5,005 bases of DNA from Candidatus Aenigmatarchaeum sp. (GCA_020724205.1 DYHK01000047.1:1-5005); one strand, 5' to 3'. Shown: positions 1-5,005, counted from the stretch's first letter. Translations and numbers: made by a program. The notes: a model not told the origin generated them from the sequence alone.

Positions 1-172
1 CCATACTCTTAATAAAATTGTCAAGTTGCTCACTCTCTCTACTCTTTTCACTTCCTCCCGAGTTTCTGATAGCTATACTAAAAAAAATCAGACCAATTAT
101 AACTACAAGTATAACAATAACTCCAAATCCTACCATTTCTTCCTGTCCCCTCTTTCCTCTTATTTTACTCAT
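1..172 (-). CDS. N-terminal 57 residues of a single-pass membrane protein, pilin-like N-terminus (partial)
   Basis: This gene runs off the left edge, so only its first 57 codons are visible. It starts at ATG 172-170, which overlaps the end of the 170-residue gene upstream by 8 nt (ATGAGTAA), and an AGAGG motif sits 6 nt before it. The product begins with a basic stretch, then KRGQEEMVGFG (residues 7-17), then a strongly hydrophobic helix at about 15-35 and a charged Ser/Glu-rich linker (SEKSRESEQ). I recall the N-terminus RGQEEMVGF as recurrent in conserved hypothetical proteins of Woesearchaeota and Pacearchaeota. Known family function: none that I can name. By position and N-terminal design it is the fourth member of a set of anchored proteins encoded in a row, likely facing the cell exterior. 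The Gly-Gln junction resembles a class III (prepilin-type) processing site, but Glu is at +3 after the glycine rather than the usual +5, so cleavage is uncertain. Confidence 0.8.
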   Translation of the reverse strand, partial: MSKIRGKRGQEEMVGFGVIVILVVIIGLIFFSIAIRNSGGSEKSRESEQLDNFIKSM

Positions 173-677
173 CTTCAGCCTCTTTCAAATCAATCATAAG
201 TTTAGCAATCTCACACCTACTATACGCTCTCCCACTCTCACTCTCCTTTCTACAGAGAGCAACAAAAGAGCTTATAGGAGTTATACTCTTAGCTGTATTT
301 ATTTTTACAATATTACAATTAGGATAATTTCCAGATGTGCACTCAATACTTGAGCTATTATCCGGATAAATCTTCTGGACAATTACTCCATAATCAACAA
401 GCTCCTTATACCTTGAATTACTCTTCAATATTACTAACTTATCAAAATCAATGCTATTTGGTTGATTTTCAAAATTAAGTTCAGGAGTAGATGTTATCTT
501 ATCAGCTATTTTTACTCCACGATCAATTTCCAGATTTCTTGAAGCCTCATCTAGATTAGATAGCTTAAATCCAAAGTAAAATAAGGCTACAAACATTAGG
601 AATAAGAAAGTTGCTAGTAACATAAAACTCATCTGCTGTATCTTTAACTGCCCATACTTATTTTTAGTGCTTCTCAT
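165..677 (-). CDS. Conserved hypothetical single-pass membrane protein, 170 aa
   Basis: I placed the start at ATG 677-675, which forms a TAATG overlap with the stop of the 320-residue gene. A GTG at 692-690 in the same frame would add five residues and a 16-nt overlap, and it is less likely. The protein has a basic N-terminus (MRSTKNKYGQ), a short KIQQMSF segment, one hydrophobic helix at about 18-37, then an exterior domain of some 130 residues. That domain starts with a probable helix containing NLEIDRGVKIADKI (48-61), followed by TPELNFE (64-70), SIDFDKLVILKS (75-86) and a segment ending in KIYPDN. There are four cysteines (113, 121, 142, 155), all outside the membrane segment, and one N-glycosylation sequon (N107-S-S). 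I recall the PEL..../.IDFDKL pattern from DPANN hypothetical proteins, but no function is known to me. It is the third gene of the unit starting at 2152 and overlaps the next gene by 8 nt, so it is surely co-transcribed. Confidence 0.85.
   Translation of the reverse strand: MRSTKNKYGQLKIQQMSFMLLATFLFLMFVALFYFGFKLSNLDEASRNLEIDRGVKIADKITSTPELNFENQPNSIDFDKLVILKSNSRYKELVDYGVIVQKIYPDNSSSIECTSGNYPNCNIVKINTAKSITPISSFVALCRKESESGRAYSRCEIAKLMIDLKEAEDE
179..183 (-). promoter_or_regulatory. Ribosome binding site for the left-edge partial gene
   Basis: On the minus strand AGAGG is followed by a 6-nt spacer (CTGAAG) and the ATG at 172-170. It lies inside the last codons of the preceding gene. It is the clearest correctly spaced Shine-Dalgarno sequence in the window and supports this start, with translation coupled to the gene upstream. 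Other genes here lack one and probably begin on leaderless or nearly leaderless messages. Confidence 0.55.
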
Positions 678-1639
678 TAGAATAGTTGACACCCCAGATT
701 ATCATTTTTATCATTAATTTCATCAGCCTTTACCTTTATAGAAAGTATGTCCTTGCTTCCCTCATACCTATCTGATATTGATTTAAGAGTATTAAGATCT
801 GATTCTAGCCCAGTATCACATCCTCTTATAGAGACTACTCTTGCCTTATCAGCATATATTCCAGCAAGATATCCTGTTCTCTTCATAACACGATTCATAT
901 TACACTCATAACTATCTACAGAACTGAAAATAGCAGCATATAAACTATCTTCAACAAAATACATCTTTTTATTAAATTTTTCAACATAACCCTCATTACA
1001 ACTAAAACCATTACATACAACACTTATGTTACATCCAGCATTAGAAGAAAAACACACACTTCTGGTTTTTTTACAGTCTGATAAACTAGTCTTAATCTCT
1101 ATGTTTGTGCTGTTTCCAATACCAATTCCTCTTAACTCATTAGCAACACTCTCAGGAGGACTGACAAAACAATAAGTTTCTGAATATAAAATAATGGAAT
1201 CTGCAACCTTAAACGGAAAATTTATAGGCTTTGAAAATAAATATATCTTATTCCCCTCAACAGGAACCTCAGAGAATACGTATAAGTTCTTATCAACACC
1301 AATATTCCCACCACGATCACTCCACTCTTTACCCCCAAAACTATTTTTTTCAGAAATTTCTATCCTATTTTCTCCAAAACTTCCAAGGTCCGGATTACAC
1401 TCAACATATATTCTAGTCTCAGTTGTTAAATCAATATTCTCTATTCTTCCAGATTCCAAGCTTGTTTGCAGCGGATTAAGTATATTTATCAGTTGCTGAG
1501 TTGTCTTTGTATTAACCTCATACTGTCCGCTTCTTATAAAATTTGTAGCAGCATATATTGTAAGGAAGATAATAATTCCTCCAACAACAATTGCAAAAAT
1601 CCATGCAAAACTCATCTCAAATCCTTTTTTGTTTCTCAT
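677..1639 (-). CDS. Conserved hypothetical membrane-anchored, Cys-rich exterior protein, 320 aa
   Basis: The start is ATG 1639-1637, 21 bp after the stop of the 163-residue gene. There is no Shine-Dalgarno motif before it. The N-terminus MRNKKGFEMSFAWIF leads into one membrane helix at about 11-33. A likely coiled or helical linker follows (about 40-65), then a beta-rich domain with ETRIYVECNPDLGSFG (74-89), SEVPVEGNKIYLFSKP (123-138) and FPFKVADSIILYSETYCFV (141-159). Next comes a cysteine cluster (C189, C196, C203, C209, C214) and a C-terminal helical part with SLYAAIFSSVDSYECNMNR (232-250). Ten cysteines in all, an even number, and none in the anchor; two sequons (N176-S-T, N204-I-S) also fit an exterior location. 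I recall the YCFV...PPE and LYAAIFS...YECN signatures in proteins of Woesearchaeota-type genomes, always without a function. It is second in the four-gene unit, and its stop overlaps the next ATG by one base. The most economical reading is a large minor-pilin-like or surface subunit; an enzyme seems unlikely because no catalytic motif is visible. Confidence 0.88.
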   Translation of the reverse strand: MRNKKGFEMSFAWIFAIVVGGIIIFLTIYAATNFIRSGQYEVNTKTTQQLINILNPLQTSLESGRIENIDLTTETRIYVECNPDLGSFGENRIEISEKNSFGGKEWSDRGGNIGVDKNLYVFSEVPVEGNKIYLFSKPINFPFKVADSIILYSETYCFVSPPESVANELRGIGIGNSTNIEIKTSLSDCKKTRSVCFSSNAGCNISVVCNGFSCNEGYVEKFNKKMYFVEDSLYAAIFSSVDSYECNMNRVMKRTGYLAGIYADKARVVSIRGCDTGLESDLNTLKSISDRYEGSKDILSIKVKADEINDKNDNLGCQLF

Positions 1640-1660
1640 TTTATGAAATAATTAATAAAA

Positions 1661-2152
1661 TTACTGAATTGTAACAAGTGACTCTCTTAGTCCCTTGCTA
1701 AGCTTGAATGTAACCTCTCCATTTTCAATTTTAATACAATGAGGATTTTCAGTAAAAGCCTCCATATTAAGATGGTTTATCTTAGCTGCAGAAACCTTAG
1801 CACTTCTTACAGGCGTGATGTAAATATTCTTATCAAGCTCAGCTAATCCTTGAATATCATTATACTCTGTCCTATAACCTCCTGACTGAGGTTTATTCTC
1901 GTTGAAAAAACAAACATACTCCACGTCACAGCTTCCAGTTATCTTTCCAGTATATTCCTCTTCCTCTCCAGCACTTGCCCATATTCTATCAACTTCTCCT
2001 TGTAAGTCTTTAATAAATCCTCCTGCGCCAACATCACAACCAACACTAAGAAAAGTCTTTATTGCATAAAACGCAACAACCAAAAACACAGCTATAAGAA
2101 TAATTGAAAATATCATCCCAAAAGATAATTCAAACTGTCCTCTCTTTTTCAT
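1661..2152 (-). CDS. Conserved hypothetical membrane-anchored protein with pilin-like N-terminus, 163 aa
   Basis: ATG 2152-2150 lies about 27 nt after the centre of a TATA-like box, which suggests a leaderless message and settles the start. The protein begins MKKRGQFELSFGMIF, with a KRGQ junction and a hydrophobic helix at about 11-34. The exterior part has a predicted amphipathic segment GGFIKDLQGEVDRIWAS (44-60), an acidic loop (EEEE at 63-66), a SCDVEYVCFFNE strand pair (74-85) and a C-terminal domain NIYITPVRSAKV...NPHCIKIENGEVTFKL. The cysteines are C39, C75, C81 and C139, consistent with two disulphides. The N-terminus resembles class III signal sequences, in which Gln follows the cleaved Gly, but Glu is at +3 and Ser at +5, the reverse of the usual Ser+3/Glu+5 arrangement in methanogen pilins. 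It is the first gene of the 163-320-170-partial unit. Its family recurs in DPANN archaea as far as I recall; function unknown. Confidence 0.88.
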   Translation of the reverse strand: MKKRGQFELSFGMIFSIILIAVFLVVAFYAIKTFLSVGCDVGAGGFIKDLQGEVDRIWASAGEEEEYTGKITGSCDVEYVCFFNENKPQSGGYRTEYNDIQGLAELDKNIYITPVRSAKVSAAKINHLNMEAFTENPHCIKIENGEVTFKLSKGLRESLVTIQ

Positions 2153-2174
2153 ATAATATAAAATAAACTTAGAG

Positions 2175-2184
2175 ATATTTAAAT
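2175..2184 (-). promoter_or_regulatory. Archaeal TATA box of the four-gene unit
   Basis: The minus strand reads ATTTAAATAT, centred about 27-28 nt before the ATG at 2152. Archaeal TATA boxes are normally centred near -26/-27, so transcription should begin at or within a base or two of the start codon. No convincing BRE is seen just upstream. The box lies in the 55-bp gap after the 736-residue gene and directly follows a T-rich tract, so the four anchored-protein genes probably form their own transcription unit. In sequence this AT-rich a chance match is possible; the spacing is the main argument. Confidence 0.5.
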
Positions 2185-2193
2185 TAAGCGATT

Positions 2194-2207
2194 AAGAAAA
2201 GAAGAAA
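2194..2207 (-). terminator. T-rich (pyrimidine) transcription terminator
   Basis: Directly after the TAG stop (2210-2208) the RNA strand reads TTTCTTCTTTTCTT, 14 pyrimidines with 11 T. Archaeal intrinsic termination needs T-rich tracts and no hairpin, so this fits a terminator for the 736-residue gene. No stem-loop precedes it. It separates that gene from the promoter of the next unit. Confidence 0.5.
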
Positions 2208-4418
2208 CTATTCATCAACTTCAACACTTGAAATAATATCAACAGGCCTCACAATAGCAGAGCACTCTGTAGGTGAAGGTTGTTTATCATTTACATCCTT
2301 ACACTTAATATAGAAAGTATTCTTTAAATCCCAAGGTGCAAAGTGTTCCTTCTTATTATCAGAAGACTCGTGAGGCATACTCTTAGCATTATCATCTAAA
2401 GCATAATTGCACTTAGTATTAGAATTATCGCTGTAATAACACTCTGCATCCTCATCTGTTATTATCTTAAGATTGCTTGCATCATAAAACATTCTTACAA
2501 CTTGCGGAGGTTGAGTATCTACTCTTACCTGGAAGGTAGCATTTGCCTTATCCTGATTTCCTCCAAGATCAATACACTTAAAGAAATAAGTATAAGTTCC
2601 CTCTCTTAAATCCTGTCTTTGCTTGTGCATAAAAGAATCTGTCTCAAAGAACGGAACATAAGCATTCTCATTTCCGACGCTGTAATAACATTTTGCCTCT
2701 CCATCCTTATACCCATTCTGAGTTTTCAATTCAAGAGTAACATTAACAACACTAGTAGCACCAGACACTGTTCCATTTGCAGGTTTTATTGAACTCTTAT
2801 CAATATTCAGCTGTTGTGTACCCTTAAGAGTTAGCTTATAACCAGAACTCATTACATTTCTATCAGACTTTTCTTTCCAAGGCTGATCCTCACACCTGAA
2901 ATAAAAGTTATTATCCTTTCTGTCTTCTATACTTGTTAGATCTCCAGAACAGGCATAATAAAGATTAGACTGAATTCCAGTAAAGTCTTTCGCACAGCTC
3001 ATATTATTTTCCATATTTGCAAATACCTTATCCTCTCTAGACCATCTACATGTTGAAGGTTCATTAGTATAAACAATTATAGGAACGCTATCAACCTCAA
3101 AACTTACAGGTTGATTATTTTCTATATTAGTCTCCATAATCTTAGGAGCTGTTACATCAGGTCCCTTATCAACACAGAAACTAATTACATAAGGATCGGC
3201 ATTATAATATCCATTCTTACTTCTACATCTTACATAAAGATTATAACGTCCATCATTTCTTATCTCTAATCCTCCAGACTCATTATTTGCCTCAGCTAGA
3301 CTGTTAATTGCATCAGGTCCTGGAAGATTCATTCTCTGTGTGTGATTATAATCATACAAAGAGTTTCCTCCAAAATAATAAGCCATTGAATTATAAGCAG
3401 TGTCTTGTCTGTTTTCTGCATTTATCTTATCACTCTCAAACTCCTGTCCAACACCACGTGTAATATTAAAGTCAATCTTACACTGTGCAGGCTTGTTAGT
3501 ATTAATTCCAAATTCTATTGGAGTGAAAGCAGGTATGCACCCTCCGCTGTTAGGTGTTACATCTGTTCCCCACGACGGAGGTCTAGCTCTCACATTAGTA
3601 TATCTATAACTATCTGTTAAAGCATCCTCCCACGGACTTATTATCGGACTTGAAACATCTTTTGGATTTGCCCAATAGCATAATTCTTTTCCAGGAACCT
3701 CAGCATTAACAATCTCACAAGCCTGACCTAAACTCTTACACCTATATTCAGAACAAGCATGAACTCCATCATTACACTTCTCACAATCCTCTCCTCCAAG
3801 AGGTGCTTCCCATGGCTGGCACTGGAACGTAACAGTTTGATACTCTGTTTTTTTGTAAGTCATTAAGAATACAACAATACCTATACCAAGACCCATCAAA
3901 GCAGGATTTGCAGTAGCTAAAAATCCTTCAGTCCCAAAAACACCACTAGCTTGTAATCCTTCAAAAGCCTGCATTCCGAATAATCCTGCGCTTACTGAAT
4001 ATTGTAGTGATTTTGTCAGTGTTTCTTCTAATCCTAACATATTACCAACAAGACCTATTGCAAAATATGCTGTCGCAGCCCACTGAACTCCCTGAATTAA
4101 ATTTCCTCCTAATTTATCAGTAACTCCTAGCCATCCTGCAACTTTTCCATAGCCTGTAGGTGATAGGGTTTTTGAGCCTCCTGCAACAGTAGCTCCAGCA
4201 GGACCTAATTTAGTCCAATCATCTTTACTAGCATCATATCTCCAATTAAAACCATCAATAATTTGTTCTTCCCCATTCACACTTCCAGGACCATCTGGTT
4301 GTGCACTTACACTCTCACTTTCCAAAGCAATCATAAAACTAATTGCAAAAATTGATAGAATTAAATTTACAATTATAAATAATATTTCACTTCTTTTTCT
4401 ATCACCTCTTATTTTCAT
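2208..4418 (-). CDS. Large secreted/membrane-anchored Cys-rich surface protein with Ig-like repeats, 736 aa
   Basis: The N-terminus is basic (MKIRGDRKR) and is followed by a hydrophobic stretch (11-31) and a plausible signal peptidase I site, VSA|Q at 38-40. Residues 41-110 are Gly/Ser-rich with an FNWRYD motif. Two further membrane helices are likely at about 112-131 and 172-188; the segment 139-160 between them is weakly hydrophobic. With two helices the rest of the protein lies outside. That part starts with a compact cysteine module (C200, C212, C215, C222, C227, C234, C247) containing QPWEAPLGGEDCEKCN and CSEYRCKSLGQAC, which I recall from other DPANN surface proteins. Four degenerate Ig-like units follow (about 310-415, 451-513, 573-621, 654-710), each running from a C-[KRY]-x-x entry strand to a [YF]-x-x-[RK]-C exit strand. 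All 21 cysteines and seven N-glycosylation sequons (N318, N358, N379, N472, N548, N559, N626) lie after the last helix. No catalytic motif is visible. It precedes the anchored pilin-like genes, so I infer the exposed component of one envelope assembly, perhaps an adhesin. Confidence 0.88.
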   Translation of the reverse strand: MKIRGDRKRSEILFIIVNLILSIFAISFMIALESESVSAQPDGPGSVNGEEQIIDGFNWRYDASKDDWTKLGPAGATVAGGSKTLSPTGYGKVAGWLGVTDKLGGNLIQGVQWAATAYFAIGLVGNMLGLEETLTKSLQYSVSAGLFGMQAFEGLQASGVFGTEGFLATANPALMGLGIGIVVFLMTYKKTEYQTVTFQCQPWEAPLGGEDCEKCNDGVHACSEYRCKSLGQACEIVNAEVPGKELCYWANPKDVSSPIISPWEDALTDSYRYTNVRARPPSWGTDVTPNSGGCIPAFTPIEFGINTNKPAQCKIDFNITRGVGQEFESDKINAENRQDTAYNSMAYYFGGNSLYDYNHTQRMNLPGPDAINSLAEANNESGGLEIRNDGRYNLYVRCRSKNGYYNADPYVISFCVDKGPDVTAPKIMETNIENNQPVSFEVDSVPIIVYTNEPSTCRWSREDKVFANMENNMSCAKDFTGIQSNLYYACSGDLTSIEDRKDNNFYFRCEDQPWKEKSDRNVMSSGYKLTLKGTQQLNIDKSSIKPANGTVSGATSVVNVTLELKTQNGYKDGEAKCYYSVGNENAYVPFFETDSFMHKQRQDLREGTYTYFFKCIDLGGNQDKANATFQVRVDTQPPQVVRMFYDASNLKIITDEDAECYYSDNSNTKCNYALDDNAKSMPHESSDNKKEHFAPWDLKNTFYIKCKDVNDKQPSPTECSAIVRPVDIISSVEVDE
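2289..3491 (-). repeat. Four degenerate Ig-like Cys repeat units within the 736-aa protein
   Basis: The units are visible only at protein level. Approximate positions: unit A 3491-3174 (PAQCKIDF ... YNLYVRCRS), unit B 3068-2880 (EPSTCRWS ... NFYFRCED), unit C 2702-2556 (GEAKCYYS ... YTYFFKCID) and unit D 2459-2289 (EDAECYYSD ... NTFYIKCKD). Each has a Cys in the first strand, a variable loop often with Met, and a closing aromatic-x-x-basic-Cys strand. Cys-to-Cys distances are 85, 52, 38 and 46 residues, so the loops vary while the edges are kept. Units B, C and D are preceded by a proline-rich inter-domain boundary or a T[ND]E turn. The fold assignment (Ig/fibronectin-like with one disulphide) is inferred. 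Confidence 0.6.
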
Positions 4419-4442
4419 TTTTCTTGATAATATGCTGTAATC

Positions 4443-4450
4443 TAATATAA
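4443..4450 (-). promoter_or_regulatory. TATA-like box before the 736-aa gene
   Basis: The minus strand reads TTATATTA immediately after the TAA stop of the lipoprotein gene (4453-4451). Its centre is about 28 nt before the ATG at 4418, the distance expected for a leaderless or nearly leaderless transcript. No Shine-Dalgarno motif precedes the ATG, which agrees with that. The match is imperfect and no clear BRE precedes it, so read-through from the gene upstream is the alternative. Confidence 0.4.
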
Positions 4451-4888
4451 TTATCTGTCAATCATTTGTACTATAGCCTTGTATTCTATTTTTATTGGTT
4501 TTCCATCAGTTTTAATCATAGTAATAAATCCATTTTCTTTATCTATTATATTTCCATAAAAATGTAGGTTTGGACCATTTTTTACCCATGCTTCAATATA
4601 GTCATTAGATCCAGAACCATTATTAATTATTATTTGATCCCTTCCTTCCCTTGCAACATCTAAATTTCTTTCATGTTGTTCTTCAATTGCTGCTTGATTT
4701 GTAAGGAGCCCGAAAAGATTTCCAGCTCTGTAATTTCCTTGATTATATGCTCCTTGCTGAGCTATTCCAAAAGCTGTTGAAGAATCCATAAAATTACCAG
4801 TTGCACACCCACTTCCAATTAAACTAGCTCCACTTACTAAGCTTGCTAGACCAATTCTCTTTATTTTATCTGTTAATGATTTTGTCAT
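4451..4888 (-). CDS. Small putative lipoprotein with a C-terminal beta-barrel-like domain, 145 aa
   Basis: I chose ATG 4888-4886. A GTG at 4915-4913 extends the frame by nine residues, but it would sit right beside the TATA box, and those residues (MYSLDNSNK) would only weaken the signal peptide. The protein starts MTKSLTDKIKR, then a hydrophobic stretch ending LIGSGCATG. Its only cysteine, C28, is at the lipobox-like position, although position -3 is Gly, not the usual Leu/Val/Ile. The mature part has a Gln/Asn/Gly-rich segment (41-75), a charged helix EEQHERNLDVAREGRDQ (69-85), and a C-terminal region GNIIDKENG, ITMIKTDGKPIKIEYKAI with alternating strands that look like a small SH3- or Sm-like barrel (about 108-145). 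I recognise no family by name. The SGCATG start is common in bacterial lipoproteins, so transfer from bacteria is possible. Likely role: an outer-surface anchored accessory protein. It lies 32 bp before the 736-residue gene. Confidence 0.8.
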   Translation of the reverse strand: MTKSLTDKIKRIGLASLVSGASLIGSGCATGNFMDSSTAFGIAQQGAYNQGNYRAGNLFGLLTNQAAIEEQHERNLDVAREGRDQIIINNGSGSNDYIEAWVKNGPNLHFYGNIIDKENGFITMIKTDGKPIKIEYKAIVQMIDR

Positions 4889-4915
4889 TTTATTACTATT
4901 ATCCAGTGAATACAC

Positions 4916-4932
4916 TATTTATAAACTTTTCC
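4916..4932 (-). promoter_or_regulatory. BRE plus TATA promoter of the lipoprotein gene
   Basis: The minus strand reads GGAAAAG followed directly by TTTATAAATA. This is the best archaeal promoter in the window: a purine-rich BRE and a near-consensus TATA box at 4925-4916. Its centre is about 32 nt before ATG 4888, giving a leader of roughly 6 nt. It is in the short gap after the upstream gene and argues against the GTG at 4915 as the start codon. Confidence 0.65.
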
Positions 4933-4935
4933 ATT

Positions 4936-5005
4936 TTAATCAGCTGTCTGGTTTCCTCCGCTTCCAGCTACTGCATTATAACTCTTAATAATTAATCCCT
5001 GAATA
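4936..5005 (-). CDS. C-terminal 22 residues of an unidentified protein (partial)
   Basis: Reading in from the right edge, one minus-strand frame stays open to TAA at 4938-4936 and ends in the peptide IQGLIIKSYNAVAGSGGNQT-AD. The tail is flexible (Gly/Ser/Asn) after a short hydrophobic helix-like piece. It is too short to identify. It is supported by its position directly before a promoter and by same-strand orientation with every other gene. The true reading frame cannot be proved from 22 codons. Confidence 0.5.
   Translation of the reverse strand, partial: IQGLIIKSYNAVAGSGGNQTAD

Noticed and set aside
18..353. Plus-strand open frame of 111 codons
   Set aside because: It spans the antisense of two overlapping minus-strand genes with good membrane-protein features, and its product is a Ser/Pro/Ile/Leu-rich string typical of antisense reading of an AT-rich gene.
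1613..1626. AAGGA motif 6 nt before the second Met (residue 9) of the 320-aa protein as the real start
   Set aside because: It arises from Lys-Gly codons, and starting there would remove the basic KKG segment that all neighbouring proteins keep before their helix.
1194..1651. Three plus-strand open frames opposite the 320-aa gene
   Set aside because: They overlap each other in different frames, lie wholly or almost wholly inside a well-supported minus-strand gene, and show no motif or start signal.
1640..1660. AT-rich 21-bp gap before the 320-aa gene as a separate promoter
   Set aside because: The TTTTATTAAT element is centred only about 18 nt before the ATG, too close for an archaeal TATA box; co-transcription with the 163-aa gene is simpler.
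2183..2196. Short direct repeat ATTAAG-CG-ATTAAG in the 55-bp gap
   Set aside because: Two 6-nt copies in AT-rich DNA between a terminator tract and a TATA box can arise by chance; there is no symmetry or second occurrence to suggest an operator.
3400..3620. Two overlapping plus-strand open frames opposite the 736-aa gene
   Set aside because: Same stretch in two frames, both antisense to a Cys-rich protein with clear domain structure; neither has promoter or motif support.
3939..4004. A third internal membrane helix at residues 139-160 of the 736-aa protein
   Set aside because: It is only weakly hydrophobic and contains Glu and several polar residues; counting it would put the Cys-rich, sequon-rich part inside the cell.

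Overview
The window looks like archaeal chromosome, most likely from a DPANN lineage of the Woesearchaeota/Pacearchaeota type. It is strongly AT-rich and every supported gene lies on the minus strand, so it reads from right to left. The genes have TATA-type promoters close to their start codons. The short anchored proteins begin with N-termini such as KKRGQFELSFGMIF and KRGQEEMVGFGVIV, which I associate from memory with conserved hypothetical proteins of those archaea. No gene here has a classical named function that I can recognise.

Layout in the direction of transcription: (1) the last 22 codons of an unidentified gene (5005-4936); (2) a small putative lipoprotein of 145 residues (4888-4451) behind a good BRE/TATA element; (3) a 736-residue secreted or membrane-anchored, cysteine-rich protein with at least four degenerate Ig-like Cys repeats (4418-2208), with its own TATA-like element in front and a T-rich termination tract behind; (4) a second transcription unit starting at 2152 with proteins of 163, 320 and 170 residues and the first 57 codons of a fourth. 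The four proteins of this last unit share one architecture: a short basic N-terminus, a G/GQ-x-[EQ]-[ML]-[SV] junction, one membrane helix, and (in the three complete ones) a cysteine-containing exterior domain. This resembles archaeal class III (pilin-type) signal sequences but is not canonical.

The genes are tightly packed: 32 bp, 55 bp and 21 bp gaps, then a 1-nt TAATG overlap and an 8-nt overlap. Putting this together, I infer a cell-envelope locus making an extracellular assembly, possibly pilus-like or adhesin-like, in which the large Cys-rich protein is the exposed component and the small anchored proteins are minor-pilin-like subunits. That is inference from architecture and gene order; no catalytic or assembly-ATPase gene is inside the window. 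No stretch above 300 bases lacks a gene, and I see no RNA gene, CRISPR array or mobile element.
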